DNA of 64,000 nucleotides from Capnocytophaga periodontitidis (lineage in GTDB: Bacteria > Bacteroidota > Bacteroidia > Flavobacteriales > Flavobacteriaceae): positions 496,001 to 560,000 of the forward strand of contig NZ_JAEFDB010000001.1 of assembly GCF_016126015.1 (NCBI RefSeq), read 5' to 3'. The position numbers and the translations under genes are program-made. The first letter of the stretch is position 1, and every line of letters begins with the position of its first letter. The notes below the pieces were generated by a model. It was not told where the DNA came from. It saw only the letters and a program-made list of their open reading frames with translations, and did no database searches. This document shows, piece by piece, positions 33,097 to 44,086 of this stretch.

Positions 33097-34994
33097 AAAA
33101 ACATCTTATTATTTTAGCTTCGGTTATGGCATTTAATAGCATACAAGCACAACAACCTCTCACCCCCGAAAAACTATGGGAACTACATCGCGTGAATGGT
33201 ATAGGTATTACCCCCGACCAGCAATACGTATTGGTGAGTGTGAGTACTCCAAATATAAAGGAAAATACTTTTAACAAAGAATACTATAAACTTGCCGTAA
33301 AAGGAGGTGTACCCATTCCTATAAGCAAAGAAGAGGTAGAAAAGCTCACGGCTAAATACAATACCGATAAAAGCCTAAAATTGACTCATAAGGAAGTAAA
33401 ATTAAAGTCGGTTTTAGGGAAAGATTTCTATACCGACTTAGAAAAATCATCGGGGAAGCTGTACGGTAGCTTAGACCACCGCCATTGGGATACGTGGAAT
33501 GAAGGCAGTTACAATCACGTGATGATAGAAGATAGTAATGGTAAGCAAACCGATATAATGGAAGGATTGCCCTATTACTGTCCGCAGTTGCCTTTTGGAG
33601 GTGATGAGGATTATATATGGAGTCTCGACGGTAAAAAGGTACTTTATGTTACGAAGGCCAAAGTAGGCACTGATTATGTACTAAGCACTAATACTGATAT
33701 CTACGAGTACGACCTCACCTCGAAAAAAACAACAAACCTCACCGAAGGAATGATGGGGTATGACACCAACCCTCAGTATAGCAAAGAGGGCGTACTTGCG
33801 TGGCTCAGTATGGCACACGACGGTAATGAAGCTGATAAAAACGACCTTTATATATTGAAGAACGGCAAGCGTATTAACCTTACAGCTAACTGGGATAATA
33901 CTGTTTTCAGTTACCGATGGAGCAACAATGGGAAGCAAATATATCTAATTGCGGCTACCCAAGGAACAGAGCAAGTATTTGTAGTAGCTCCTTTTAGTAA
34001 AGATACCACCCCAAGACAACTCACACAAGGTGTATTTGATGTGAATAGTATAGTAGGACAAGCAGGTGACCAATTGGTTGTGATGCGTACGGATATGAAC
34101 CACGCAGCTGAACTGTATACTATCAACTTAAAAGAGAAAAAAGGACGCATAACACTATCACAGCTTTCACATTTTAATGATGAACTATACAAAGGGATTG
34201 CTGAATGTCCTATTAAGGAGCGTATCATCAGAACTACTGACGGCAAGAGAATGCACGCTTGGGTAATTTACCCACCGAAGTTTGACCCTAACAAGAAGTA
34301 CCCTACCCTACTCTACTGCCAAGGAGGACCACAATCTGTTGTGAGCCAGTTTTACAGTTTCCGTTGGAACTTCCAAGTAATGGCTTCGCAAGGTTATATA
34401 GTGATAGCTCCCAACCGCAGAGGATTACCAGGCTTTGGGGTAGAATGGAATGCAGAAATTAGCGGAGATTGGGGTGGACAGCCTATGCGCGATTACCTAT
34501 CGGCTATTGATGATATTGCTAAGGAACCTTACGTAGACAAAGAACGATTGGGAGCTATAGGAGCCAGCTACGGAGGATATTCAATCTACTACTTAGCAGG
34601 TATTCACCAAAAACGTTTCAAGACGTTTATTGCCCATTGTGGGGTTTTTAATTTAGAAAGTATGTATGGCACTACAGAAGAGCTTTTCTTTAACAATAAT
34701 GAAATAGGAGGAGCTTATTGGGAAGAGCGTAATGCGGTAGCTCAAAAATCATATAAAGAGTTTAACCCTATAAAGAAAATTAATAATTGGGATACTCCCA
34801 TACTAATTATTCACGGAGGTAAAGATTACCGAGTACCTGAAGAACAAGGATTCCAAGCCTTTACTGCCGCACAATTAAAAGGCATTAAAAGTGAGTTACT
34901 TTATTTTCCTGATGAGAACCACTGGGTATTACAACCTCAAAACGGACTCTTATGGCAGAGAACATTCTTCAAATGGCTAAAAGAAACATTATAA
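33093..34994 (+). CDS. S9 family peptidase (prolyl oligopeptidase/DPP-like)
   Basis: 633 residues with a signal peptide (about 1-20, ending SIQAQ), a beta-propeller-like region at about 30-390, and a C-terminal alpha/beta hydrolase domain. Catalytic triad visible: Ser492 in GASYGGY, Asp in HGGKDYRVP, His in ENHWVL. It is likely to cut short peptides after particular residues in the periplasm, supporting the peptide-based nutrition common in Bacteroidota. The start overlaps the upstream gene (ATGA), so coupled. Confidence 0.9.
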   Translation: MKKHLIILASVMAFNSIQAQQPLTPEKLWELHRVNGIGITPDQQYVLVSVSTPNIKENTFNKEYYKLAVKGGVPIPISKEEVEKLTAKYNTDKSLKLTHKEVKLKSVLGKDFYTDLEKSSGKLYGSLDHRHWDTWNEGSYNHVMIEDSNGKQTDIMEGLPYYCPQLPFGGDEDYIWSLDGKKVLYVTKAKVGTDYVLSTNTDIYEYDLTSKKTTNLTEGMMGYDTNPQYSKEGVLAWLSMAHDGNEADKNDLYILKNGKRINLTANWDNTVFSYRWSNNGKQIYLIAATQGTEQVFVVAPFSKDTTPRQLTQGVFDVNSIVGQAGDQLVVMRTDMNHAAELYTINLKEKKGRITLSQLSHFNDELYKGIAECPIKERIIRTTDGKRMHAWVIYPPKFDPNKKYPTLLYCQGGPQSVVSQFYSFRWNFQVMASQGYIVIAPNRRGLPGFGVEWNAEISGDWGGQPMRDYLSAIDDIAKEPYVDKERLGAIGASYGGYSIYYLAGIHQKRFKTFIAHCGVFNLESMYGTTEELFFNNNEIGGAYWEERNAVAQKSYKEFNPIKKINNWDTPILIIHGGKDYRVPEEQGFQAFTAAQLKGIKSELLYFPDENHWVLQPQNGLLWQRTFFKWLKETL

Positions 34995-35016
34995 CATAAT
35001 GGAACAACAAATAGAA

Positions 35017-35052
35017 ACGCTGACTAAGATTTATTTCTTAGTCAGCTTTTTA
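35017..35052. terminator. Terminator between S9 peptidase and prfA
   Basis: Perfect 10-bp stem GCTGACTAAG/CTTAGTCAGC then T5 on the plus strand. Confidence 0.85.
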
Positions 35053-35084
35053 TTTAGTAACACTATTTTTGTTATCTTACTTCT

Positions 35085-36158
35085 TTAAAACACATCACCT
35101 TCTTTGAGTTTTTCAGCGTTTTCAGCAAGTTGTAATTCATCAATAAGGCGTTGTACATCTCCATTGATAACATTCTGTAAATCATAGAGAGTAAGCCCGA
35201 TACGATGATCAGTTACGCGACCTTGAGGATAATTATAAGTGCGTATTTTAGCTGAACGGTCACCACTAGATACCATTGACTTACGGCGAGCAGAATCAGC
35301 TTCCATTTTTTTAGCAAGTTCTAAATCGTAGAGGCGAGAACGTAATACTTTCAATGCTTTTTCAAGGTTTTTATGCTGAGATTTTTCATCTTGGCAACGC
35401 ACCTCTATACCTGTAGGAATATGCTGGAGTTGAATAGCAGAATAAGTAGTATTCACCGACTGTCCGCCAGGGCCAGTAGAGGTTGTACGAATAATATTTA
35501 CATCTGCCATATTGAGTTCTACATCAAACTCTTCAGCCTCTGGTAATACCATTATAGTAGCAGCTGAAGTATGTACACGTCCCTGCGTTTCAGTTTGAGG
35601 AACACGCTGTACACGGTGTACCCCTGCTTCAAACTTCAAAGTACCATATACATTGTCACCTGTAACTTCAAAGATAATCTCTTTGTAGCCCCCTGCAGTT
35701 CCTTCGTTGAAATCCATTACCGAAGTACTCCAGCCTTTGCTTTGGCAATATTTAGTATACATACGATAAAGGTCGCCAGCAAAGATAGAAGCCTCATCTC
35801 CACCTGTGCCAGCACGTATTTCCATTACAGCATTCTTCGCATCTTCAGGGTCTTTAGGAATCAACATATATTTGATTTCTTCCTCTAATTGAGGTAAGCG
35901 TTCTTTGCTTTCTTCTAATTGTAACTTAGCCATCTCCACCATTTCAGCATCACTACCATCGGCAATAATTTCTTCAGCTTCAACAAGATTGCCAGTTACA
36001 TTGATGTACTCTTCTCGTTTATCCATCAACTCTTTTAGATCTTTATACTCCTTATTAAGCTGAATGTAACGTTTTTGGTCAGCAATCACATCAGGTTGGA
36101 TAATCAAATCCGATACCTCATCAAAGCGTTGTTTAACAATGTTTAGTTTATCAAGCAT
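35085..36158 (-). CDS. prfA: Peptide chain release factor 1
   Basis: 357 residues. The GGQ loop ([12 protein letters not shown]) triggers peptide release, and the anticodon-like PxT tripeptide ([10 protein letters not shown]) marks RF1, which reads UAA and UAG, rather than RF2. No programmed frameshift is present, as expected for RF1. N-terminal coiled-coil domain 1 is intact. It is monocistronic by appearance, with its own promoter (36187-36218). Confidence 0.95.
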   Translation of the reverse strand: MLDKLNIVKQRFDEVSDLIIQPDVIADQKRYIQLNKEYKDLKELMDKREEYINVTGNLVEAEEIIADGSDAEMVEMAKLQLEESKERLPQLEEEIKYMLIPKDPEDAKNAVMEIRAGTGGDEASIFAGDLYRMYTKYCQSKGWSTSVMDFNEGTAGGYKEIIFEVTGDNVYGTLKFEAGVHRVQRVPQTETQGRVHTSAATIMVLPEAEEFDVELNMADVNIIRTTSTGPGGQSVNTTYSAIQLQHIPTGIEVRCQDEKSQHKNLEKALKVLRSRLYDLELAKKMEADSARRKSMVSSGDRSAKIRTYNYPQGRVTDHRIGLTLYDLQNVINGDVQRLIDELQLAENAEKLKEGDVF

Positions 36159-36186
36159 TTTATTCTGAATAATCTTTTTGAGGGCG

Positions 36187-36218
36187 CAAAGATAGCAATT
36201 AATTAGCTAATTAGCAAA
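36187..36218 (-). promoter_or_regulatory. Promoter of prfA
   Basis: Minus strand TTTG (36218-36215), 20 bp, TATCTTTG (36194-36187). Confidence 0.75.
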
Positions 36219-36256
36219 TTACAGAATTATCACAACAAAAAATCTCTTAAAAAAAT

Positions 36257-36287
36257 TTTAATATTTAGAAAATAAAATGTACCTTTG
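36257..36287 (+). promoter_or_regulatory. Promoter of fumC
   Basis: TTTA at 36257-36260, 19 bp, TACCTTTG at 36280-36287. The -33 box is imperfect; the -7 box is perfect. Confidence 0.65.
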
Positions 36288-36330
36288 TAGCGTTTTTTAA
36301 AAGAAGATTATTTTAACTAATACAAACAAA

Positions 36331-37728
36331 ATGAGTTATAGAATTGAAAAAGACACTTTGGGTGAAGTGAAGGTGCCAGCCGATAAATATTGGGGAGCAC
36401 AAACAGAACGTTCACGCAACAACTTCAAAATCGGTGCACCCGCTTCTATGCCGATTGAAATTATTCGCGGCTTTGCCTATCTTAAAAAAGCTGCTGCCTA
36501 TGCTAACTTCGATTTAGGCGTACTTTCTGCCGAAAAACGCGATGCTATTGCTCAAGTTTGTGACGAGATTCTCGAAGGCAAACTTGATGACCAATTCCCA
36601 TTGGTAATTTGGCAAACCGGTTCAGGTACTCAATCTAATATGAATGTGAATGAGGTTATAGCCAATCGTGCTCAAGTGTTAGCTGGCAAACAAATAGGAG
36701 AAGGAGACCCCGTGTTAAAGGCTAATGATGATGTGAATAAATCACAATCGTCTAACGATACTTTCCCTACAGGTATGCACATTGCTTGCTACAAAATGGT
36801 AGTTGAAAAAACTATTCCTGGGGTTCAAAAACTACGCGATACCCTTGCCGCTAAAGCTGAAGCCTTTAAAGATGTAGTAAAGATAGGTCGTACACACCTT
36901 ATGGATGCTACACCACTTACTTTAGGACAAGAACTTTCAGGCTATGTAGCTCAGCTTGATCACGCTATTCGCGCTATCAAAAATACTTTAGCACACCTCT
37001 CAGAACTCGCTTTAGGTGGAACTGCTGTAGGTACAGGGCTCAACACTCCTAAAGGTTATGATGTGAAAGTAGCTGAGTATATTGCTAAATTCACCGGTCT
37101 ACCTTTTGTAACCGCTCCTAACAAATTTGAAGCTTTAGCTTCTCACGACGCTATTGTAGAAAGCCACGGTGCCCTCAAGCAATTGGCTGTATCATTAAAC
37201 AAGATTGCAAACGACATTCGTATGATGGCTTCAGGTCCTCGTTCTGGTATTGGTGAAATTCTCATCCCTGCTAACGAACCAGGTAGTTCTATTATGCCAG
37301 GTAAAGTGAATCCTACCCAATGTGAAGCGATGACAATGGTAGCAGCACAAGTAATGGGTAACGATGTAGCTATTTCAGTAGGTGGTACTCAAGGTCATTA
37401 CGAATTGAATGTATTTAAACCATTAATGGCTTCTAACTTCCTTAAATCAGCTGAGTTGTTAGGTGATGTTTGTGTATCGTTTGAAGAACATTGCGCAAGT
37501 GGTATCGAACCTAATTACAAACGTATTAAAGAATTAGTAGACAACTCGTTAATGCTCGTCACAGCTCTTAATACTAAAATAGGTTATTACAAAGCTGCCG
37601 AAATTGCTCAAACAGCTCATCGCAATGGTACAACCCTCAAAGAAGAGGCTGTACGTCTTGGTTATGTTACTCCTGAGGACTTTGATAAATGGGTGCGCCC
37701 TGAAGATATGGTAGGAAGCCTTAAATAA
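36331..37728 (+). CDS. fumC: Fumarate hydratase class II
   Basis: 465 residues, normal length. It interconverts fumarate and malate in the cytoplasm. Signatures: [12 protein letters not shown] near the N-terminus, [46 protein letters not shown], and the fumarase/aspartase signature [11 protein letters not shown]. The iron-sulphur class I enzyme is excluded by fold. Monocistronic between a promoter and a terminator. In capnophilic relatives the enzyme also runs in reverse toward succinate. Confidence 0.96.
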   Translation: MSYRIEKDTLGEVKVPADKYWGAQTERSRNNFKIGAPASMPIEIIRGFAYLKKAAAYANFDLGVLSAEKRDAIAQVCDEILEGKLDDQFPLVIWQTGSGTQSNMNVNEVIANRAQVLAGKQIGEGDPVLKANDDVNKSQSSNDTFPTGMHIACYKMVVEKTIPGVQKLRDTLAAKAEAFKDVVKIGRTHLMDATPLTLGQELSGYVAQLDHAIRAIKNTLAHLSELALGGTAVGTGLNTPKGYDVKVAEYIAKFTGLPFVTAPNKFEALASHDAIVESHGALKQLAVSLNKIANDIRMMASGPRSGIGEILIPANEPGSSIMPGKVNPTQCEAMTMVAAQVMGNDVAISVGGTQGHYELNVFKPLMASNFLKSAELLGDVCVSFEEHCASGIEPNYKRIKELVDNSLMLVTALNTKIGYYKAAEIAQTAHRNGTTLKEEAVRLGYVTPEDFDKWVRPEDMVGSLK

Positions 37729-37757
37729 TTAATAAGTAATAACTTATGTAACAAATA

Positions 37758-37797
37758 GAGGGTATCTGGAAACAACTTTTTAGATACCCTTTTCTTT
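37758..37797 (+). terminator. Terminator after fumC
   Basis: Stem GGGTATCT/AGATACCC with a 14-nt loop, then TTTTCTTTT. Confidence 0.8.
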
Positions 37798-37824
37798 TAA
37801 TACACATCTTAAAACTATATTTTT

Positions 37825-40752
37825 ATGCTGAAAAGAAATCTATTTTTATGGCTGTTTACTATAGCTATATCGTTCGGGGTTACTGCTCAAAACTACGAGT
37901 GGAAAGAAGCTCAAAGTGGCGGGTACACTTATAAATATGTTACCCACGATCCTACCAATGCAAGGTTTTATACCTTGAAAAACGGGCTTACCGTAATCCT
38001 AAGTCCTACCAATAAAGAACCCCGCATTCAGTGTTATGTAGCCGTGAAGGCTGGTAGTAAAACTGATCCTGCTACTCATACAGGACTTGCACATTATTTA
38101 GAGCATTTGCTCTTTAAGGGAACTGATAAATACGGTTCACTTGATTGGAATAAAGAAAAGGTACAATTAGACAAAATTGATGCCCTTTATGAAGAGTACA
38201 ATCACACCAAAGACCCTGCTAAACGCAAGGCTATCTACAAGATAATCGATTCAGTATCGGGGGTAGCCAGCAAGTATGCTATTGCCAATGAGTACGATAA
38301 AATGATGACTGCTATGGGAGCACAAGGTACTAATGCGTTTACTTCTTTTGAGAAAACTGTTTATACTGATGATGTACCAGCAAATGCTATTAATAAGTAT
38401 ATTGCTGTACAAGCTGAACGTTTTCGCAACCCTGTACTTCGTATTTTCCATACTGAATTGGAAGCTGTATACGAAGAGAAAAACCGCTCTTTGGATAGCG
38501 ACAATAGCGAGGTGTTTGAAACTCTCTTCTCTGAGCTATTCAAAAAGCACAATTATGGCTTGCAAACCACTATTGGTACAGTAGAGCATTTGAAAAATCC
38601 TTCACTGAAAGAAATTCGCAAATACTTCCATACTTATTACGTGCCCAATAATATGGCAGTAATATTGGCAGGAGATTTCAACCCCGATACTGTTATCGCT
38701 CAAATTGATAAAGCATTTAGCTATATGCAACCCAAAGCAGTGCCTCAATATACTTTTGAGAAAGAAGCTCCTATTACAGCACCTATCATTAAGAAGGTAG
38801 TAGGACCCGATGCTGAAAGTGTTTCTATAGCATTCCGTTTGCCAGGTAACCAAGATAAAGATGCTCTATTAGCTGATTTAGTAGGTGAAATCCTTACCAA
38901 TGGCAATGCAGGGCTTATCGATTTGAATCTTGTAAAGAAACAAAAATTACTTAAAGCTAATGCCTTTGCTTATACACTTATAGACTATGGAGTACTATAT
39001 CTATCAGGAGCTCCTTTACAAGGACAGTCGTTAGAACAAGTAAAAGATCTTATGTTAGGGCAAATAGAAAACCTTAAAAAAGGTAATTTTGATGATGATC
39101 TCATTCCTTCTATTATCAACAATTTGAAAAAACAAACGATTCAAGCAACTGAATCTTATAGCAATCGCGCTAATATGTTGATGGCAGCTTTTACAGATAA
39201 TCTCAACTGGAAAGACCAAGTAGCTTATGTAAATAATCTTTCTAAACTTACTAAAGCCGATATTGTCGCTTTTGCTAATAAATACTTAGGTAATAACTAT
39301 GTGGCTATTTATAAAGAGAAAGGACAACGCACCAATGTAGAAAAAATTGAAAAACCTGCTATTACTCCTGTTGAAACTAATGCCGATAAACAATCAGCTT
39401 TTGTAAAAATGATCAACGAGATGCCAAGTACTCCGGTAGCTCCTGTATTCTTAAATTACAGTAAAGATTTACAAAAAGGTAAATTAGGTAATGCCGAAGT
39501 ATTGTATGTACAAAATAAAGATAATGAGTTGTATCGTTTGAGTTTCCGCTACAAAATAGGTTCAGCTAATGATTTGAAAATGCCTATGGCAGCCCAATAC
39601 ATCCAATTTTTAGGAACTGATAAGAAATCAGCTGAACAAATTTCAAAAGAATTTTATAAGATAGCATCCAGTTTCCAAATCTCTACAGAAGAAGAATATA
39701 CTTATGTATCAATAGAAGGTTTACAAGAGAATTTTGAAGCTGCTGTTAAACTTTATGAAGATTTAGTTCTCAATGCTCAACCAGATGAACAAGTATTACA
39801 AGCACTTAAAGCACGTGTTGCTAAATCACGTGTAGATGTAAAAGCTAATCGTGGGGCTATTATGCAAGCACTTACTAATTATGCTCTTTATGGTTCTAAA
39901 AATAAGGTGAACAATGTACTTTCTAATGCCGAAATTAATGCGATTAGTGCAAAGGAATTGGTAGATAGAGTTAAAAATTTGAATAATGTAGAGCAAACCG
40001 TTATTTATTATGGACCTGCTACACTTTCAGAACTTACAGCTAAACTAAAACCTTTACATAAAGTACCTACTAAGTTCGCTAAAGTAGCTCCTAAAAAAGA
40101 GTTTAAACAAGTAGAACAGACTAAAAACCAAGTACTCTTTACTGATTATGAAATGGTACAAGCTGAAACACGCTGGGTGCGCAATACTGTTCCTTTCAAC
40201 CCTGCTGAAAGTACTGTAATTAGTGCTTTCAATAACTATTTTGGTGGAGGTATGGGGTCTTTGGTATTCCAAACCATTCGCGAAAGTAAAGCGTTAGCAT
40301 ATAGTACTTATGGTTATTATGCTTCACCACGAAAAAAAGCAGATAAATATTATGTGCTTGCTTATGTAGGTTCGCAAGCTGACAAATTTAAAGAAGCCGT
40401 TGAGGCTATGAATGAACTGCTCAATACAATGCCTGAATTACCAGCTAATCTCGAATTAGCCAAGCTACAAATCAAACAAGAAATAGAAACTGAGCGTATT
40501 ACACAGGACGGCATTATTTATAGCTATTTAGCAGCACAAGAATTAGGTCTTAAGGATGATATACGCAAGCAAGTATATCAAAATATAGATGGTATTACAA
40601 TGAAAGAGATAAAAACTTTCCACGATAAATACCTTTCCAAAAAGCCTTATACTTATGTAATTTTAGCTTCTGAAAAGAAACTTTCAAAAGAAGAACTTCA
40701 AAAAATAGGAGATTTCAAAAAACTTTCTTTAGAAGAACTCTTCGGATACTAA
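37825..40752 (+). CDS. M16 family zinc metallopeptidase, two-domain, exported
   Basis: 975 residues with a signal peptide (about 1-21, ending GVTAQ). The inverted zinc motif HxxEH is HYLEH at residues 90-94, with a downstream acidic ligand region (LEAVYEEKNRSLD, about 210-222). Several M16 C-type domains follow. The second half repeats the fold without the zinc motif and keeps FGGGMGSLVFQTIRESKALAYS, as in pitrilysin-type chambers. It probably degrades short peptides in the periplasm. Family members of this size are common in Bacteroidota. Codon use becomes more AT-rich toward the 3' half. Confidence 0.92.
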   Translation: MLKRNLFLWLFTIAISFGVTAQNYEWKEAQSGGYTYKYVTHDPTNARFYTLKNGLTVILSPTNKEPRIQCYVAVKAGSKTDPATHTGLAHYLEHLLFKGTDKYGSLDWNKEKVQLDKIDALYEEYNHTKDPAKRKAIYKIIDSVSGVASKYAIANEYDKMMTAMGAQGTNAFTSFEKTVYTDDVPANAINKYIAVQAERFRNPVLRIFHTELEAVYEEKNRSLDSDNSEVFETLFSELFKKHNYGLQTTIGTVEHLKNPSLKEIRKYFHTYYVPNNMAVILAGDFNPDTVIAQIDKAFSYMQPKAVPQYTFEKEAPITAPIIKKVVGPDAESVSIAFRLPGNQDKDALLADLVGEILTNGNAGLIDLNLVKKQKLLKANAFAYTLIDYGVLYLSGAPLQGQSLEQVKDLMLGQIENLKKGNFDDDLIPSIINNLKKQTIQATESYSNRANMLMAAFTDNLNWKDQVAYVNNLSKLTKADIVAFANKYLGNNYVAIYKEKGQRTNVEKIEKPAITPVETNADKQSAFVKMINEMPSTPVAPVFLNYSKDLQKGKLGNAEVLYVQNKDNELYRLSFRYKIGSANDLKMPMAAQYIQFLGTDKKSAEQISKEFYKIASSFQISTEEEYTYVSIEGLQENFEAAVKLYEDLVLNAQPDEQVLQALKARVAKSRVDVKANRGAIMQALTNYALYGSKNKVNNVLSNAEINAISAKELVDRVKNLNNVEQTVIYYGPATLSELTAKLKPLHKVPTKFAKVAPKKEFKQVEQTKNQVLFTDYEMVQAETRWVRNTVPFNPAESTVISAFNNYFGGGMGSLVFQTIRESKALAYSTYGYYASPRKKADKYYVLAYVGSQADKFKEAVEAMNELLNTMPELPANLELAKLQIKQEIETERITQDGIIYSYLAAQELGLKDDIRKQVYQNIDGITMKEIKTFHDKYLSKKPYTYVILASEKKLSKEELQKIGDFKKLSLEELFGY

Positions 40753-40756
40753 AAAT

Positions 40757-40795
40757 AAAAATGAGGCTCATCAAAAAGGTGAGTCTCATTTTTTT
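40757..40795. terminator. Bidirectional terminator between M16 gene and murC
   Basis: Stem AAAATGAGGCTCA/TGAGTCTCATTTT with one G-T pair, A-rich and T-rich flanks on the two arms. Confidence 0.85.
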
Positions 40796-40812
40796 GTTAT
40801 TTTCTTCAGTTT

Positions 40813-42159
40813 TTACTTTTTCATAGCTTCTTTGATATGTGTTACTTCCGCTCCTATATCGCCTGCTCCTACTGCTAATAATAATTGAGGTCGTTTCTTA
40901 AGCAAAAAAGGAATGAGTTCAGTTTTGCTTACTAAAGTTTTTTTAGAAGTAGTTATTTTCTCTAATAAAACTTGTGAAGTAATCCCTTCTATAGGTAATT
41001 CACGTGCAGGATAGATATCTAATAGTATCACCTCATCAAATTGTGATAGACTTTTTGCAAAATCATTCATAAAATCACGTGTACGAGTGAAAAGATGAGG
41101 TTGGAAAACAATAGTTTTAGGAGTATTAGGATACATTTCGGCTACTGCTTGATATAGTGCATTGATTTCAGAAGGGTGATGGGCATAATCATCAATGAAA
41201 ACAAAGTCTTTTTCTTTAATGATATATGAAAAACGACGTTTTACCCCTTTAAAAGTAGCTAAGTGAGGCAATAATTTTTCAGGAGCAATTCCTGCTTTTA
41301 CAGCCATAGCAACAGCTGCCAAAGCATTGAGTAAGTTGTGTCGCCCTGGTTTCATAAAGGTAATATCTTTATAAATACCTCCTGTATATTTGAAATCAAA
41401 ATGATAAACGCCTTCTACAATATGAATATTTTGGAAACTATAATCAGAACTATCTTCTAAACCATAAGTTTCACCAGCTATGTTTAGTCCATTGCGTACA
41501 ATGAGACTGCCTCCAGGTTTAATTTTTCTGGCAAACTCGTGAAATCCTTCTATAAGATGTTGCTCATCACCATAAATATCGAGGTGATCGGCGTCCATAG
41601 AGGTAATACAAGCAATGTTAGGTGAAAGTCGCAAAAATGAATGGTCAAACTCATCGGCTTCAACTACTGTATATTCACTACCTTTGAGTACCAAATTACT
41701 ATTGAAATTTTCGGCTATACCTCCTAAAAAAGCACTTACCGAAGCTCCACTTTCTACCATAATATGGGCTAAAATACTCGATGTTGTAGTTTTACCGTGA
41801 GTACCTGCAACAGCTAAACAAAAGGAGTTTTTAGTAATGAAGCCTAACACTTCTGAGCGTTTTACTACTTGGTAGCCATTTTCTTGAAAAAAAACTAACT
41901 CTTTATGATCTTTAGGAACAGCAGGGGTATATACCACTAAAGTAGTTTCTACATTTTTAAATGAATTAGGAATAGCATCTAACTCATCAGTAAAGTGTAC
42001 TTTTATACCTTCTTTTTCTAGCATTTCAGTAATATCGGTAGGAGTACGATCGTAGCCAGCTACTACTTTGCCATTGGCATTGAAATAACGTGCAAGGGCA
42101 GACATTCCTATGCCTCCAATACCTATAAAATAAACGTTTGTTATTGGTTGTAAATTCAT
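40813..42159 (-). CDS. murC: UDP-N-acetylmuramate--L-alanine ligase
   Basis: 448 residues. It joins L-alanine to UDP-MurNAc in peptidoglycan synthesis, using ATP. Signatures: an N-terminal nucleotide-binding GIGGIGMSALARYF, the P-loop AVAGTHGKTTTSS, central DEFDHSFL and DADHLDIYG, and C-terminal DDYAHHPSEI and FQPHLFTRT. The start overlaps the YwqK-like gene by 4 bp; it is the last gene of the cutC-murG-murC operon. Confidence 0.95.
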   Translation of the reverse strand: MNLQPITNVYFIGIGGIGMSALARYFNANGKVVAGYDRTPTDITEMLEKEGIKVHFTDELDAIPNSFKNVETTLVVYTPAVPKDHKELVFFQENGYQVVKRSEVLGFITKNSFCLAVAGTHGKTTTSSILAHIMVESGASVSAFLGGIAENFNSNLVLKGSEYTVVEADEFDHSFLRLSPNIACITSMDADHLDIYGDEQHLIEGFHEFARKIKPGGSLIVRNGLNIAGETYGLEDSSDYSFQNIHIVEGVYHFDFKYTGGIYKDITFMKPGRHNLLNALAAVAMAVKAGIAPEKLLPHLATFKGVKRRFSYIIKEKDFVFIDDYAHHPSEINALYQAVAEMYPNTPKTIVFQPHLFTRTRDFMNDFAKSLSQFDEVILLDIYPARELPIEGITSQVLLEKITTSKKTLVSKTELIPFLLKKRPQLLLAVGAGDIGAEVTHIKEAMKK

Positions 42160-43001
42160 AATTTCTTTGTTTCTAATAATTTACCATTTTTATAAGTGCT
42201 CACAGTGGTTTCTTTTATACTGCGATCTTCACATATTTTTTGAGAAATTACCCCTTTTTCATATAACTCTTTGCAGTTACCTTTTTCAGTAACATACCAT
42301 TTTTCAGTTATTTTTCCTTCAGGGTCATATTTGGTAGTAGTTTTACTATTTATTTGTTCGAGTTTGAGTTTACCATTTTGATAATACTCTTTGGTAGTAT
42401 TTTTAATAGTATTTACTTCTTTACTAGGGTTGCCATTCTTGTGATAATTAGTTACTATTTGGTCAGCGCCTTCTTTTAAATTAGTGTATATTTCTATTTT
42501 TTGAGCAATATTTCCAGCGTGGTCATACACCAACCCTTCTATAGTATTACCTTTGAAGATATTTTTTTTGCGTAATCTTCCTTCAGGAGTAAAAATATGA
42601 ATTTCAGCAAGTTTTCCATTGTTAAAAATATAAGTAGAAGGAATGTTACGCTTTTTATTCACAAATTTACCTTCACCTACTAATTGACCACTATTACCTA
42701 TTTCAAACTCGAAATGTTGTTCGTTGTTATCAATGATGTAAGTACCTTTTTGTAAAGCTATCTTTCTTGTGATAAATGCCTGACGTATCATATCAGCATT
42801 GATAGCAGCTGAGTTACCTGATTTGAGATTGCGTTGTAATTGTTGATATACTTCATAGTTTGTATATTCTTTGATTTCTACAATACCTTTTTTGAAATCA
42901 TCACTTTTAGTATCTATAAATACAGAGGGTTTTAAGGTAGTTTGTGCTATAGAAAGCACTCCTCCTCCTAAGAGAGCTATAAAGGTAAAAAATTTAGTCA
43001 T
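42156..43001 (-). CDS. YwqK/MORN-repeat-like exported protein
   Basis: 281 residues with a signal peptide (about 1-19, ending SIAQT). Repeating short units of the type YxNGKLxxxxxY/NGNPxKEV (for example [40 protein letters not shown]) resemble the MORN-like repeats of YwqK-family proteins. The family has an antitoxin label in databases, but an exported copy without a toxin argues against that role here. It overlaps murG and murC by 4 bp each, so it is co-translated with cell-wall enzymes and may act in the periplasm or outer membrane. Confidence 0.75.
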   Translation of the reverse strand: MTKFFTFIALLGGGVLSIAQTTLKPSVFIDTKSDDFKKGIVEIKEYTNYEVYQQLQRNLKSGNSAAINADMIRQAFITRKIALQKGTYIIDNNEQHFEFEIGNSGQLVGEGKFVNKKRNIPSTYIFNNGKLAEIHIFTPEGRLRKKNIFKGNTIEGLVYDHAGNIAQKIEIYTNLKEGADQIVTNYHKNGNPSKEVNTIKNTTKEYYQNGKLKLEQINSKTTTKYDPEGKITEKWYVTEKGNCKELYEKGVISQKICEDRSIKETTVSTYKNGKLLETKKL

Positions 43002-44077
43002 CTGTTATTTATTATTAAATCTACAATTTCTTTGGTTGCATTGGGTTGAGCTAGCGCTTTAATATGAGACGAAAGATTTTGCTGTTGAGTTTCATCAGTT
43101 ATCAAGCTACTAAAAGTATCTGCAAATTTACTATCTAATTCATTTTCCTTTATTAAAATAGCAGCTTGTTTATCAGCTATAGCACGTGCATTTTTAGTTT
43201 GATGATCTTCGGCTACATTAGGTGAAGGGATGAATATAACAGGTTTGCCTACTACACATAATTCACTTACAGAACTTGCGCCTGCTCGTGAAATAATTAC
43301 ATCGGCAACGGCATAAGCTTGTTCCATACGATCAATAAAAGCTAAAACGTGTACTTGTGAACTATTATACTTTTTGTATTCTTCATAGTAAAGTTTGCCA
43401 CATTGCCATAGCACTTGCACCCCTAATTTTTCAAATAAAGGTAATTGAGCTTCCACTAACTGATTGATGCGTCGTGCTCCTAAACTTCCTCCTAATATCA
43501 AAAGTGTTTTTTGATGAGGATTAAGTTGGAAATACGATAAACCTTCTTGGCGATGTTGATCTATATTTAATAAACCTCCACGAATAGGGTTACCCGTTTT
43601 TACGATTTTCTCTTTTGGAAAGAAAACTTCCATACCATCATAAGCAACACATATTTTCTTTGCTTTTTGAGCGAGCATCTTATTGGTAATGCCTGCATAA
43701 GAGTTCTGTTCTTGAATAAAGGTAGGTATCCCCATTTGCCCAGCTACTTTCACTACTGCTCCACTAGCAAAACCTCCTGTACCTATGACGGCATCAGGTT
43801 TAAAACGCTTGATGATTTGTCGGGATTTCCATAGACTATGGATAAACTTTAGTGGAAAAATCAAATTTTGCCAAGTGAGCTTGCGTTGTATTCCTGAAAT
43901 CCACAAACCTTCAATAGGATAACCAGCTTGAGGTACTTTTTGCATTTCCATACGATTTTTAGCCCCTACAAAAAGTATTTCGGCTTCAGGTAAACGTTTT
44001 TTTATTTCATCGGCAATAGCGATAGCAGGGAATATATGTCCGCCAGTACCACCTCCTGATATAATAAATTTTTTCAT
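42998..44077 (-). CDS. murG: Undecaprenyl-PP-MurNAc-pentapeptide N-acetylglucosaminyltransferase
   Basis: 359 residues, GT28 family. It adds GlcNAc to lipid I to make lipid II at the inner face of the membrane. Signatures: the N-terminal [15 protein letters not shown] loop, [25 protein letters not shown], and the C-terminal donor-binding [24 protein letters not shown]. It overlaps the following YwqK-like gene by 4 bp and lies 9 bp after the metallophosphoesterase. Confidence 0.96.
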   Translation of the reverse strand: MKKFIISGGGTGGHIFPAIAIADEIKKRLPEAEILFVGAKNRMEMQKVPQAGYPIEGLWISGIQRKLTWQNLIFPLKFIHSLWKSRQIIKRFKPDAVIGTGGFASGAVVKVAGQMGIPTFIQEQNSYAGITNKMLAQKAKKICVAYDGMEVFFPKEKIVKTGNPIRGGLLNIDQHRQEGLSYFQLNPHQKTLLILGGSLGARRINQLVEAQLPLFEKLGVQVLWQCGKLYYEEYKKYNSSQVHVLAFIDRMEQAYAVADVIISRAGASSVSELCVVGKPVIFIPSPNVAEDHQTKNARAIADKQAAILIKENELDSKFADTFSSLITDETQQQNLSSHIKALAQPNATKEIVDLIINNR

Positions 44078-44086
44078 ACAATTTAG

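Noticed and set aside
34999-35088. 29-residue hydrophobic ORF between the S9 peptidase and prfA
   Set aside because: It is built on the terminator hairpin (35017-35052) and its T-run, which accounts for the hydrophobic codons.
42156-43001. Toxin-antitoxin pair based on the YwqK antitoxin label
   Set aside because: The protein has a signal peptide, is coupled to murG and murC, and no toxin-like gene adjoins it.
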